Assembly (NCBI GenBank): GCA_946186215.1 | Contig: CAMHMM010000030.1 | Location: forward strand, 1-12,023 | From: an uncultured Ruminococcus sp. | GTDB taxonomy: Bacteria; Bacillota; Clostridia; Oscillospirales; Ruminococcaceae | Direction of reading: 5' to 3' | Length of the DNA stretch: 12,023 nucleotides | Shown: in pieces, positions 5,268 through 12,023 of the stretch | How the letters are laid out: the number at the start of each line of letters is the position of its first letter | Numbering within the stretch: the first letter of the stretch is position 1 | Program-made: the position numbers and the translations under genes | Notes under the pieces: model-generated | The model's input: the letters and a program-made list of their open reading frames with translations, nothing else | The model's database searches: none | Told to the model about the DNA's origin: nothing

Positions 5268-5362
5268 AATACTGTCAATACCGTCCGATGACGGGATTCG
5301 GTAAGCACGGGCAGCTGAGCCGCAGCGTGCAGCTACCTGTTCCTGCAAGCGGTATGATCCTA

Positions 5363-5497
5363 TCAATAGGAGAGCATCTTGCGTCCCTTAGCTCTTCTTC
5401 TTGCGAGAACCTTGCGACCGTTCTTAGTGGACATTCTCTTCATAAAGCCATGCTCTTTCTTTCTCTGGAGCTTCTTGGGCTGATAAGTTCTTTTCAT
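5363..5497 (-). CDS. rpmH: 50S ribosomal protein L34
   Basis: A 44-residue, highly basic protein, complete: it begins MKRTYQPKKLQRKKEHGFMK and continues RMSTKNGRKVLARRRAKGRK before MLSY. This is the L34 signature, and the length is typical for the family. The start is an ATG at 5497 with AGGAGG at 5510..5505, 7 nt upstream. It is the first gene of the rpmH-rnpA-yidD-yidC-jag cluster and has a near-consensus promoter about 90 nt upstream. The gap of about 170 nt to rnpA is large for this operon and contains the 5218-5267 hairpin, which fits the need for much more L34 than RNase P protein. Confidence 0.98.
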   Translation of the reverse strand: MKRTYQPKKLQRKKEHGFMKRMSTKNGRKVLARRRAKGRKMLSY

Positions 5498-5550
5498 CGT
5501 TCTTCCTCCTTACACATGGGGTATGGGAATGCGCTCTGCGCACTGATACA

Positions 5551-5575
5551 GACAGGCACATGAGCAAACCCTGTC
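5551..5575. other. Stem-loop at the predicted 5' end of the rpmH mRNA
   Basis: In the transcript GACAGG (5575..5570) pairs with CCTGTC (5556..5551) around 13 nt. From the promoter position the mRNA should begin at about 5576-5577, so this stem would sit at the very 5' terminus. A second small stem (TGCGC AGA GCGCA on the minus strand, 5542..5530) follows. A 5'-terminal hairpin of this kind commonly stabilises mRNA. Confidence 0.4.
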
Positions 5576-5583
5576 AATTTACT

Positions 5584-5613
5584 ATTATATCTTAATTTAC
5601 CGTAGTTTGTCAA
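5584..5613 (-). promoter_or_regulatory. Sigma-A promoter of the rpmH operon
   Basis: On the minus strand a perfect TTGACA (5613..5608) and a perfect TATAAT (5589..5584) are separated by 18 bp. The upstream sequence to about 5650 is rich in A and T, as in an UP element. It is the strongest promoter-like sequence I saw in the window, consistent with a ribosomal protein gene. Confidence 0.88.
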
Positions 5614-5739
5614 GACTTTTATGTATATTTGATATGACTAAATTTTCCCTGTATATTACCGCATTTTTGGCAAACTCGATAATAAAGGGGTATGCAGCCA
5701 GCGCTGATGATCATATCTTATAAGCTTTTTTCATGTGAA

Positions 5740-5760
5740 ATCCCCGCCTTCTGCGGGGAT
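5740..5760. terminator. Terminator hairpin at the end of the kor operon
   Basis: ATCCCCGC (5740-5747) pairs perfectly with GCGGGGAT (5753-5760) around a 5-nt loop. It lies about 55 nt after the korC stop on the minus strand. The U run after it is short (TTTCACATG), so termination may be incomplete. A second A/T-only dyad, CTTTTTT C AAAAAAG, sits between it and korC. Confidence 0.65.
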
Positions 5761-5815
5761 CTTGCACATATCATTCTTTTTTCAAAAAAGCGCTGTTAAG
5801 GGGAGCAAAGCCGCA

Positions 5816-6352
5816 TCAGCAGCCGTAATTTCTTCCTATCGAGATCGCTTTCATGTTGTTTTCGATGAGCTTGGGCTTGGTGGGAGGAACGATCTTGCTG
5901 ATGGCAGCCTCGATATCCTTATCCGAGATTATCCCCGTCTTTGCGATGATAAGTCCCAGCAGGATGATATTTGCGCCGCCTGTGAGACCGTTTTCCTCAG
6001 CAAGCTGTGTTGCGGGTATCTCATAAACGGTGATATCGTCTCTTGAGGAGCGTGAATCCACCAGTGTGCTGTCGATGAATATCTTTCCGCCGGCCTTTAC
6101 CTTGTCCGAAAACTTCAGGAACGAGGGCTCGTTCATAGCCATGAGGATATCGGGATCATACACCGTAGGGGCGCCGATGGGCTCATCAGAGAGGATGACC
6201 GAGCAGTTGCAGGTGCCGCCTCTCATTTCAGGGCCGTAGGAGGGGAGCCATGAAACCTCTCTTTCTGCGGCAAGACCGCAGTATGCAAGCACCTTTCCGG
6301 CGAAGAGTATGCCCTGTCCGCCGAAGCCCGCAAGCAGTATCTCACTTGTCAT
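5816..6352 (-). CDS. korC: 2-oxoacid:ferredoxin oxidoreductase, gamma subunit
   Basis: A 178-residue protein of the KorC/VorC gamma family. It opens with ILLAGFGGQGILFAG (the conserved GFGGQG loop, residues 9-14) and has the PSYGPEMRGGTCNCSVILSD block near residues 37-56, both hallmarks of the subunit. With the alpha and beta subunits it forms the cytoplasmic enzyme that oxidatively decarboxylates a 2-oxoacid to an acyl-CoA and passes electrons to ferredoxin, or runs in reverse. The ATG overlaps the korB stop by 4 nt (ATGA), and AAGGAGG lies 7 nt upstream within korB. It is the last gene of the operon. Sequence alone does not decide between 2-oxoglutarate and branched-chain 2-oxoacids as substrate. 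Confidence 0.9.
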   Translation of the reverse strand: MTSEILLAGFGGQGILFAGKVLAYCGLAAEREVSWLPSYGPEMRGGTCNCSVILSDEPIGAPTVYDPDILMAMNEPSFLKFSDKVKAGGKIFIDSTLVDSRSSRDDITVYEIPATQLAEENGLTGGANIILLGLIIAKTGIISDKDIEAAISKIVPPTKPKLIENNMKAISIGRNYGC

Positions 6353-7104
6353 GCCTGTTCCTCCTTCTGTGCAGTGATATCCTTATAAACGCCCAGGGGA
6401 TAGTAGGGTATCATCTCGTCGCGGACTCTCTGCAGTGCCTGAACGGGTGTCATACCCCAGTTGGTGGGACAAGCCGAGAGTATCTCAACGATGGAAAAGC
6501 CGAGTCCTGCCTTCTGTATCTCGAACGCCTTGCGGATAGCCTTCTTTGCTGTGCGCACATTGTTGGGAGAATCCACCGAAACGCGCTGTGCAAATGCCGT
6601 TCCCGTAAGGGTGGATACCATCTCGCAGACGCGCACGGGGTAGCCTGCGACCTTGGGATCGCGGCCGTAGGGTGTGGTCTGTGTTACCTGACCGGGGAGA
6701 GTGGTAGGTGCCATCTGTCCGCCTGTCATGCCGTATATGGTGTTGTTGATGAATATTACGGTGATATTCTCGCCTCTTGTTGCGCTGTGTACCGTTTCAG
6801 CGGTACCGATGGCAGCAAGGTCGCCGTCGCCCTGATAGGTGAACACGAATTTGTCGGGCAGGCTTCTCTTTACGCCTGTTGCAACTGCGGGGGCTCTTCC
6901 GTGAGCCGCCTCGATCATATCGCAGGCAAAGTAGTCATAGCTCATTACCGCGCAGCCTACGGGACATACGCCGATAGTATCGCCTACGATGCCCATTTCG
7001 TCAAATACCTCTGCCACGAGCCTGTGGACAAGTCCGTGGGAGCAGCCCGGACAGAAGTGAGTGGTAACATCACAAAGGGCTTCAGGTCTTTTATATATAG
7101 CCAT
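6349..7104 (-). CDS. korB: 2-oxoacid:ferredoxin oxidoreductase, beta (TPP-binding) subunit
   Basis: A 251-residue protein that carries the thiamine pyrophosphate site. HFCPGCSHGLVHRLV supplies the CPGC cysteines near residues 18-21, and VCPVGCAVMSYDYF follows. The TPP motif is GDGD at 92-95, with the paired Asn near 120-121 and IYGMTGGQMAPTT after it. The length is typical of KorB/VorA-type beta subunits. The start is ATG 7104, with a perfect AAGGAGG 8 nt upstream that overlaps the korA stop. An upstream ATG at 7128 would lie inside korA and add eight non-family residues. The gene is spaced 13 nt from korA and overlaps korC by 4 nt, so the three catalytic subunits are translationally linked. 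Confidence 0.93.
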   Translation of the reverse strand: MAIYKRPEALCDVTTHFCPGCSHGLVHRLVAEVFDEMGIVGDTIGVCPVGCAVMSYDYFACDMIEAAHGRAPAVATGVKRSLPDKFVFTYQGDGDLAAIGTAETVHSATRGENITVIFINNTIYGMTGGQMAPTTLPGQVTQTTPYGRDPKVAGYPVRVCEMVSTLTGTAFAQRVSVDSPNNVRTAKKAIRKAFEIQKAGLGFSIVEILSACPTNWGMTPVQALQRVRDEMIPYYPLGVYKDITAQKEEQA

Positions 7105-7117
7105 TGTTATAACCTCC

Positions 7118-8185
7118 TTACTTCGCAAGTCCGCTGTTTATCTTCCTGATCTGCTCGAGCACCTCAGAGGGGGTGGGAACTACGCCTCCTGTGTGGCCGA
7201 AGAAGTGTACGGGGCGGCTGCACTCGATCGCAAGGCGAACATCGTCCACCATCTGTCCCATGGACATTTCAACGGAAAGATATGCCTTTGCTGTGGAAAG
7301 TGCATCACGATAAGCCTGAACGGGGAACGGCCAGAGCGTCTTGGGGCGGATAAGTCCTGCCTTTATGCCCTGTGCTCTTGCGGCAGTGACTGCCGAGCGG
7401 GCAATTCTTGCGGAAGCACCGTATGCGGTAACGATTATGTCCGCATCCTCGGTGAGGAAATTATCATAGAGCGTGAGCTCCTTCTTTACCGTCTCGTAGC
7501 GGGCAAAGCGCTCGAAATTGGAGCGCTCCAGCTCCTCGGGCACCAGATAAAGGGAGTTTACGATATTGTGCTCTCTCTTGTTGCCGTGACCTGTGCAGGC
7601 CCAGGGTTTTTCGGGCATTGCAGGGCTTATCTCGGGGAATGCAACGGGCTCCATCATCTGACCGAGAAGGCCGTCTGCGAAGATCATTGCGGGCATCCTG
7701 TACTTATCCGCGCTCTCGAATGCGAGTGCGGCAAGGTCTGCCATTTCCTGAACAGAGGAGGGAGCGAAGACCAGCATATGGAAATCGCCGTGGCCGCCTG
7801 CCTTTGCAGCCATGTAATAATCCGACTGGGAGGGCTGGATGCCGCCCAGACCGGGGCCGCCTCTCTGCACATTTACGATAACGCAGGGCAGATCGGAGCC
7901 TGCAAGGTAGGAGATACCTTCTGATTTAAGGGAAATTCCGGGCGAGGATGAGCTTGTCATGCAGCGCGTACCTGTGGATGCTGCGCCGTATACCATGTTT
8001 ATTGCTGCGATCTCGCTTTCAGCCTGAACAAATACGCCGCCTACCTTGGGCATACGCTTTGCCATATATGCGGCGATCTCTGTCTGGGGCGTGATCGGGT
8101 AGCCGAAGTAGCACTTGCAGCCCGACCTTATCGCAGCCTCGGCCAGTGCCTCATTTCCCTTCATGAGTTTCTTTTCCTGTGACAT
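7118..8185 (-). CDS. korA: 2-oxoacid:ferredoxin oxidoreductase, alpha subunit (KorA/VorB type)
   Basis: A 355-residue alpha subunit. Conserved blocks are CYFGYPITPQTEIAAYMAK near residue 25, the TGTRCMTSSSSPGISLKSEG stretch near 71-90, VNVQRGGPGLGGIQPSQSDY, and the C-terminal half with the RPKTLWPFP strand. Proteins of this size class are named either KorA (2-oxoglutarate) or VorB (3-methyl-2-oxobutanoate); the sequence does not let me choose. 2-Oxoglutarate would fit glutamate synthesis in an anaerobe, and branched-chain acids would fit amino acid fermentation or synthesis. The start is ATG 8185, with GAGAGG 7 nt upstream. An upstream GTG at 8239 would start inside the intergenic hairpin. 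The gene follows korD by 71 nt. Confidence 0.92.
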   Translation of the reverse strand: MSQEKKLMKGNEALAEAAIRSGCKCYFGYPITPQTEIAAYMAKRMPKVGGVFVQAESEIAAINMVYGAASTGTRCMTSSSSPGISLKSEGISYLAGSDLPCVIVNVQRGGPGLGGIQPSQSDYYMAAKAGGHGDFHMLVFAPSSVQEMADLAALAFESADKYRMPAMIFADGLLGQMMEPVAFPEISPAMPEKPWACTGHGNKREHNIVNSLYLVPEELERSNFERFARYETVKKELTLYDNFLTEDADIIVTAYGASARIARSAVTAARAQGIKAGLIRPKTLWPFPVQAYRDALSTAKAYLSVEMSMGQMVDDVRLAIECSRPVHFFGHTGGVVPTPSEVLEQIRKINSGLAK

Positions 8186-8213
8186 TTTTTTACCTCTCTT
8201 ATGAGCAACACCT

Positions 8214-8244
8214 TTGCCGTGATCAGAGCATACCGGCACGGCAA
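8214..8244. other. Hairpin between korD and korA
   Basis: TTGCCGTG (8214-8221) and CACGGCAA (8237-8244) form a perfect 8-bp stem around 15 nt in the only larger gap inside the kor genes. No U-tract follows. It could set the relative stability of the korD and korABC parts of the message. Confidence 0.45.
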
Positions 8245-8256
8245 TTCATTATTGCA

Positions 8257-8463
8257 TTACTTTTCAACTGTTATGGCACAGTCCGGGCACATCGTAAAGC
8301 AAAGACCGCAGCCTATGCACTGTGAAACATCCGTACATTCCGCAGGATTGTAGCCCTTCGGAGTACGAATGTCTGTGTTGAGCCTTATGATCTTTTTGGG
8401 ACATACCTCAACGCAAAGGCCGCAGCCCTTGCATTTTGCATGATCTACATTCATAGTTGCCAT
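8257..8463 (-). CDS. korD: 2-oxoacid:ferredoxin oxidoreductase, delta subunit (2x[4Fe-4S] ferredoxin)
   Basis: A 68-residue bacterial-type ferredoxin with two complete CxxCxxCxxxC motifs: CKGCGLCVEVC (Cys 11, 14, 17, 21) and CIGCGLCFTMC (Cys 49, 52, 55, 59). Prolines follow the fourth cysteines, as usual. Two further cysteines (43 and 62) are not part of the motifs. A 27-residue linker between the clusters contains NTDIRTPKGYNP, which is typical of the KorD/VorD subunit. It relays electrons from the catalytic subunits to free ferredoxin. The start is ATG 8463, with GGGGGTG 6 nt upstream; a GTG at 8496 is unlikely. The gene stands directly before korA and 34 nt after the ATPase gene. Confidence 0.93.
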   Translation of the reverse strand: MATMNVDHAKCKGCGLCVEVCPKKIIRLNTDIRTPKGYNPAECTDVSQCIGCGLCFTMCPDCAITVEK

Positions 8464-8497
8464 TATATTCACCCCCGTATCGGTGTGGTGCTTCACA

Positions 8498-9151
8498 TCA
8501 CATTTCCCAGTTGTTTCTGATAAGTATATCGAATTTGCGGAATTCTCCGCTGCTGAAGCCGTCTATAAAGCGCGGTACCGTGCTAAAGACCACGGGCAGA
8601 GAAGTAAGGCGGCCGAGCTCCTGCGCCTTGATGATGCCGTCTTCTATTGTCTGCCTGTCAGTATCGTCACGGAGATTGGTGTTGTTGATGATCCCCGTTA
8701 CTTTAAGCCTGCACGCCGCTTCTATCTCCCGTATGCTCTCTGCTGCAAGCTCCGGTGTTTCGGTGAGCATACGGCAGAAGTTTACCACAAACAGGTGAGA
8801 GAGCTGTCCGCGCTGCCCTTCGCTCTCCAGAAAGCCCGCAAACTTGCCCAGCGGGAATGCCCCCGCATCGTCTCCGCCCATGTCTATGATGATATTGTCA
8901 TATTCGCGGGAAAGGGACGGGATATCATAATCCAGCACGGGCAGATCGAGATTTGTGCGGGCGTACATGGGCGCGATAAGCGCCGCGCCGTGATCCTCAA
9001 GGAAGGATTTCAGATCGGCCGCCCTGTAATAGGGATTGACCGTATCCATATCAACGACGCAGGTGCGCCCCGTCTTTGCATATTCTGCGGCAAGGTGAGC
9101 CGCTGCTGTGGTCTTGCCGCTGCCGTAGTGGCCTGTGATGACTGTTATCAC
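8498..9151 (-). CDS. P-loop ATPase of the CobQ/MinD/ParA-like group, linked to 2-oxoacid oxidoreductase genes
   Basis: A 217-residue soluble protein. Walker A is GHYGSGKTT at residues 7-15. CVVDMDTVNPYYRAADL (residues 31-47) resembles the switch I region of SIMIBI-class NTPases, and NIIIDMGGDDAG (86-97) gives Walker B. The deviant first lysine of true MinD/ParA proteins (KGGxGKT) is absent. An INNTNL element near the end of the fold could contact the base. The gene starts with GTG 9151, overlaps the fakA stop by 4 nt (GTGA), and is followed by korD. The position suggests a role in assembly, cofactor loading or control of the oxidoreductase, but no such function is proven by the sequence and I know of no characterised member. 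Confidence 0.8.
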   Translation of the reverse strand: MITVITGHYGSGKTTAAAHLAAEYAKTGRTCVVDMDTVNPYYRAADLKSFLEDHGAALIAPMYARTNLDLPVLDYDIPSLSREYDNIIIDMGGDDAGAFPLGKFAGFLESEGQRGQLSHLFVVNFCRMLTETPELAAESIREIEAACRLKVTGIINNTNLRDDTDRQTIEDGIIKAQELGRLTSLPVVFSTVPRFIDGFSSGEFRKFDILIRNNWEM

Positions 9152-10797
9152 AGCGCAGCCTCTACACAGATGATATAGTAGTAAACAGGCTGCTCGCCCC
9201 TGATGAAGTTTATGCTCACTCCGGGGAACTTGTTCTTGATAAGCGTTTCAAATTCCCTGTTCTTGTCGTCGGGCACCTCTGCGCCGATCAGTATCGTAAC
9301 ATAAACGGACTGGGAGCGCTGTGCCTTGATGAGCTTTCTTGTAAGCTTGTATGCCGCTCTTGTAAGGTCACGGTCGATGAATATGAGCCTGCCGTCATCG
9401 AGCGCCATAATGTCGCCTGATTTGATATCGTGGCCGTTGAAGCTGGAATTTCTTGAAGCGAATGTGATAAGTCCGGAACCGCACTTATCCGCAGCCTGAG
9501 ACATGGCGTTCACATTGGAATCAAAATCGCCGTCGGGATCGAAATTCTCCAGTGCTGCCATACCCTGCGGGATAGATGTGGTAGGCAGTACAAATATGGA
9601 CTTCTTGGAGATCTTCATTGCCTGCTCTGCAGCCATCACGATATTTTTGTTGTTGGGCAGTACAAAGACCTTTTCGGCAGGTACGGAGTATACCGCACGG
9701 AGGATATCCTCCGAGGAGGGGTTCATGGTCTGGCCGCCGAATACTACCTCGTCTGCGCCGAGATCCTTGAATACATTCACAACGCCGCTGCCATTTGCCA
9801 CAGTGACAAAGCCGAATTTCTTTGTGGGCTCTGCGATCTCGGGAAGCTCGGTCTTTTTGCGCTCTATGAGCCTGTTCTGTCTCTGCAGCCTCATATTATC
9901 GATCTTCATATTGCTCAGATACCCGATTTTCAGACCTTCCTCAAAGGCAAGGCCGGGATTGTTGGTATGCACATGGATCTTGATTATATCATCATCATCC
10001 ACTACGACCGCGCAGTTTCCGATGGATTCAAGATATGTCCTGAGATCAGCCGCCTGCTTTGCGGTGTGCTCGCCGTTTACGATATATTCGGTGCAGTAGG
10101 CGTAGACGATCTCCTCGTCATCTCTTATCTCGATATGCAGGCCGCTGCGTGTGCTCTTTGCATCCTCTGCGGGGATGCTGCGGGGTTCACCGCGGAATGA
10201 GCGGAGCATCTCCTCGATGATCACTACAAATCCCTTTCCGCCTGCGTCAACTACGCCTGCCTTTTTCAGGAGGGGGAGCTGGTCGGGAGTCTTTTCAAGA
10301 GCTGCCTTTGCTGCCTTTACCATCTCTGCCCACTGCTGAACAGGATCGTTTGTCATGAAGGCCATTTCACGGGCCTTCTGTGCCGCTGTCTTTGAAACGG
10401 TGAGGATAGTTCCCTCAACGGGGTTCATGACAGCCTTGTAGGCATTTTCAACGCCGATCTCAAAGGCGTTGGCGATATCGTCACAGCTTGCGGTGGTCTT
10501 TCCCGCAAGGCCCTTGGATATGCCGCGGAAAAGCAGAGAAGTGATAACGCCCGAGTTTCCTCTGGCACCTCTGATCATAGCGGATGCAGCACGGTTGGAG
10601 ACCTCATCCACCCCTGCATCATCAGAAACATTTCTCAGCTCCTCGAGCGCCTTGGAAAGCGTGAGGGACATATTTGTTCCCGTGTCACCGTCAGGCACGG
10701 GATAAACATTGAGATCGTCAATGAGCTTCTTCGATTCCGTAAGGGTGAGAGATGCGGACATTATTGCGGTTTTGAGCAGCTTTCCGCTCAGCTCCAT
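9148..10797 (-). CDS. fakA: Fatty acid kinase catalytic subunit FakA (DhaL-DAK phosphatase-like, YloV type)
   Basis: A 549-residue protein, the usual FakA length. The N-terminal DhaL domain has NVYPVPDGDTGTNM (residues 30-43), with the Asp residues that hold Mg-nucleotide, and RGARGNSGVI near 77-85. The C-terminal half has FGGQTMNPS and VFVLPNNKNIVMAAEQA, typical of YloV/FakA. In Firmicutes FakA phosphorylates exogenous fatty acids carried by a FakB (DegV-family) partner to give acyl phosphate for phospholipid synthesis. No FakB gene is in the window, and the usual neighbour of the Asp23 family is missing too. The start is ATG 10797, with GGAG 9 nt upstream. It lies 26 nt after hemZ and overlaps the ATPase gene, so it is part of the same operon. 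Confidence 0.9.
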   Translation of the reverse strand: MELSGKLLKTAIMSASLTLTESKKLIDDLNVYPVPDGDTGTNMSLTLSKALEELRNVSDDAGVDEVSNRAASAMIRGARGNSGVITSLLFRGISKGLAGKTTASCDDIANAFEIGVENAYKAVMNPVEGTILTVSKTAAQKAREMAFMTNDPVQQWAEMVKAAKAALEKTPDQLPLLKKAGVVDAGGKGFVVIIEEMLRSFRGEPRSIPAEDAKSTRSGLHIEIRDDEEIVYAYCTEYIVNGEHTAKQAADLRTYLESIGNCAVVVDDDDIIKIHVHTNNPGLAFEEGLKIGYLSNMKIDNMRLQRQNRLIERKKTELPEIAEPTKKFGFVTVANGSGVVNVFKDLGADEVVFGGQTMNPSSEDILRAVYSVPAEKVFVLPNNKNIVMAAEQAMKISKKSIFVLPTTSIPQGMAALENFDPDGDFDSNVNAMSQAADKCGSGLITFASRNSSFNGHDIKSGDIMALDDGRLIFIDRDLTRAAYKLTRKLIKAQRSQSVYVTILIGAEVPDDKNREFETLIKNKFPGVSINFIRGEQPVYYYIICVEAAL

Positions 10798-10823
10798 GTT
10801 AAACAGCTCCTTTTTCGGTGGGA

Positions 10824-12023
10824 TCATCGGAAAAGTTTTTCCTTGTATCCGGTCATCTTGTCATATCGTGAAATATATTCATAGGGGTATTTGTAATTGA
10901 AATAACGGGTGATCTTTCCTGTCACGGGATCGGTGAGCTTTGTGGAGCCGCCGCACCCGCAGGCGATGATATCCTGCCGTTCTTCCATGATATATATGTT
11001 GTAAAGGCTTTCTTTGCCCTTTTTGGCGTAGCCTACATTTTCAAGGTTGCCTACGGTGTTTTTCTGCCTGTACAGATAATAAGGCTCAAAGCCTCTGTCT
11101 GTGAGCAGCTGTGCTCCATGATCGACCATTGCCCGGAGAATGTCATCCGCGGCAAGATCCTCTCTCTGGGTTCCCGCAAAGAGCTGTGCGCTGCGCTTGA
11201 CAGTGAGCGTATGCACCGTTATGCACTCGGGAGAAAGCTCACACAGGCTTTCGAGCGTGCGGCAGAAGCCCTCGTAGGTGTCCGACGGGAGACCTGCTAT
11301 GGTGTCGCAGTTTATGTTGTCAAAGCCCGCCTTTCGCGCAAGGGCGAAGGCATCGTAGAACTGCTGTGATGAATGTATGCGCCCGATCCTTCTGAGCACA
11401 TCATCGCAGAGCGTCTGAGGATTGACCGAAATGCGCCCAGCGCCGTTTTCCTTTATCACCGCAAGCTTTTCTGCGGTGACCGTATCCGGCCTGCCCGCTT
11501 CGACGGTGTATTCCCTTACTTTTGAAAGGTCAAACTCCGCCCTTACGGTCTTCATTATCCTGTCAAGCTGTTCTGTGCCTATGGCGGTAGGTGTTCCGCC
11601 GCCGAAATACACGGTGTCGCAGAAGTGGCCTGTGTCCCTGATCAGCTCTGCTGTATGCTTTATCTCCTCACAGAGCCTGTCCACATACTGAGGTATCAGC
11701 TCATGTGCTCCCCGGGATGTTATGGAGTGAGAAACGAATGAGCAGTATGAGCAGCGCGACGGGCAGAACGGGATACCTATATACAGCGAAAAGCTCTTTG
11801 CTTCATCAAGGGTGTCCAGCGCGTGGCGCTGTGCCTGTGCAGTGCGCCAGGCAAGGGCGAACTTCTTTTCCGAGATGAAGTATTTTTCCCTGAGCGCGGC
11901 AAATATCTGTTCTTTGCTCAGTCCTTGCGCCGTGAGGTCGTTTATCTTCTTAACGGGGCGTATCCCCGTAAGGCAGCCCCATTCTGGAACAGTGCCTGTA
12001 AAGGAGCACAGCAGGGTGAAGAG
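10824..12023 (-). CDS. hemZ: HemZ-type radical SAM protein (coproporphyrinogen dehydrogenase-like), 5' end outside window
   Basis: The frame is open from the right edge to TGA at 10824: 399 residues, the C-terminal four fifths of a family of about 490-500. It contains LTGIRPVK near residue 18 and the radical SAM motif YIGIPFCPSRCSYCSFVS, with Cys 87, 91 and 94 binding the [4Fe-4S] cluster. VYFGGGTPTAIG follows, and the NCDTIAGLPSDT element of the barrel lies further on. A GTG at 11684 is internal and would remove the cluster motif, so it is not the start. HemZ proteins resemble HemN and are named oxygen-independent coproporphyrinogen III dehydrogenases. No other haem gene is in the window, so the substrate here is open. 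Gly-rich ACGCGGSTKL near the C-terminus is also present. fakA follows after 26 nt. Confidence 0.9.
   Translation of the reverse strand, partial: LFTLLCSFTGTVPEWGCLTGIRPVKKINDLTAQGLSKEQIFAALREKYFISEKKFALAWRTAQAQRHALDTLDEAKSFSLYIGIPFCPSRCSYCSFVSHSITSRGAHELIPQYVDRLCEEIKHTAELIRDTGHFCDTVYFGGGTPTAIGTEQLDRIMKTVRAEFDLSKVREYTVEAGRPDTVTAEKLAVIKENGAGRISVNPQTLCDDVLRRIGRIHSSQQFYDAFALARKAGFDNINCDTIAGLPSDTYEGFCRTLESLCELSPECITVHTLTVKRSAQLFAGTQREDLAADDILRAMVDHGAQLLTDRGFEPYYLYRQKNTVGNLENVGYAKKGKESLYNIYIMEERQDIIACGCGGSTKLTDPVTGKITRYFNYKYPYEYISRYDKMTGYKEKLFR

Noticed and set aside
6250..7149. Long plus-strand open frame (299 codons), and another of 287 codons at 7061-7924
   Set aside because: They lie opposite korB and korA, whose translations carry complete family motifs. 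The plus-strand products are Cys/His/Gly-rich and match no family I recognise.
11685..12023. Start of hemZ at the GTG of 11684
   Set aside because: The frame continues upstream with the radical SAM cysteine motif and HemZ-type sequence to the window edge, so the gene is truncated by the window and not short.
1..12023. tRNA, rRNA, transposase or phage genes
   Set aside because: I saw no cloverleaf, no rRNA-like stretch and no integrase or transposase motif on either strand.

Overview
The window looks like chromosomal DNA from an anaerobic low-to-mid GC Firmicute, most likely a Ruminococcus-type member of the Oscillospiraceae. The reasons are the Gram-positive gene block rpmH-rnpA-yidD-yidC-jag, strong AGGAGG-type ribosome binding sites, a 2-oxoacid:ferredoxin oxidoreductase of the four-subunit clostridial type, and a HemZ-type radical SAM protein. 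This placement is inference from protein style; no search was run. All well-supported intact genes lie on the minus strand, so transcription runs from high to low coordinates.

In transcription order, the first unit (12023 down to about 5816) is a tightly packed seven-gene operon: hemZ (5' end outside the window), fakA, a P-loop ATPase, then korD, korA, korB and korC. The genes overlap by 4 nt or are separated by 13 to 71 nt, and the unit ends at a hairpin at 5740-5760. It couples a CoA- and ferredoxin-dependent 2-oxoacid oxidoreductase with an uncharacterised P-loop ATPase, fatty acid kinase subunit A and a radical SAM enzyme.

The second unit (5613 down to 2531) starts at a near-consensus sigma-A promoter and reads rpmH, rnpA, yidD, yidC, jag. 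It makes ribosomal protein L34, the RNase P protein, and the membrane-insertion machinery with its RNA-binding partner. No dnaA or DnaA boxes lie upstream and no mnmE/mnmG/rsmG lie downstream, so the classical origin-proximal context is broken here. Two features stand out: yidC lacks a normal start codon where the coding sequence and Shine-Dalgarno say it should begin (an ATC sits there), and a long imperfect hairpin lies between rpmH and rnpA.

The third part (2530 down to 1) is accessory. It holds a membrane-anchored XRE-type regulator, an AT-richer orphan coding remnant on the plus strand, about 0.75 kb of non-coding DNA with a family of 102-bp repeats, and the start of a multi-pass membrane protein that runs off the left edge. 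The repeats begin with a 6-bp, 3-nt-loop hairpin whose stem differs between copies by compensating changes. That covariation is the best candidate here for an undescribed element.
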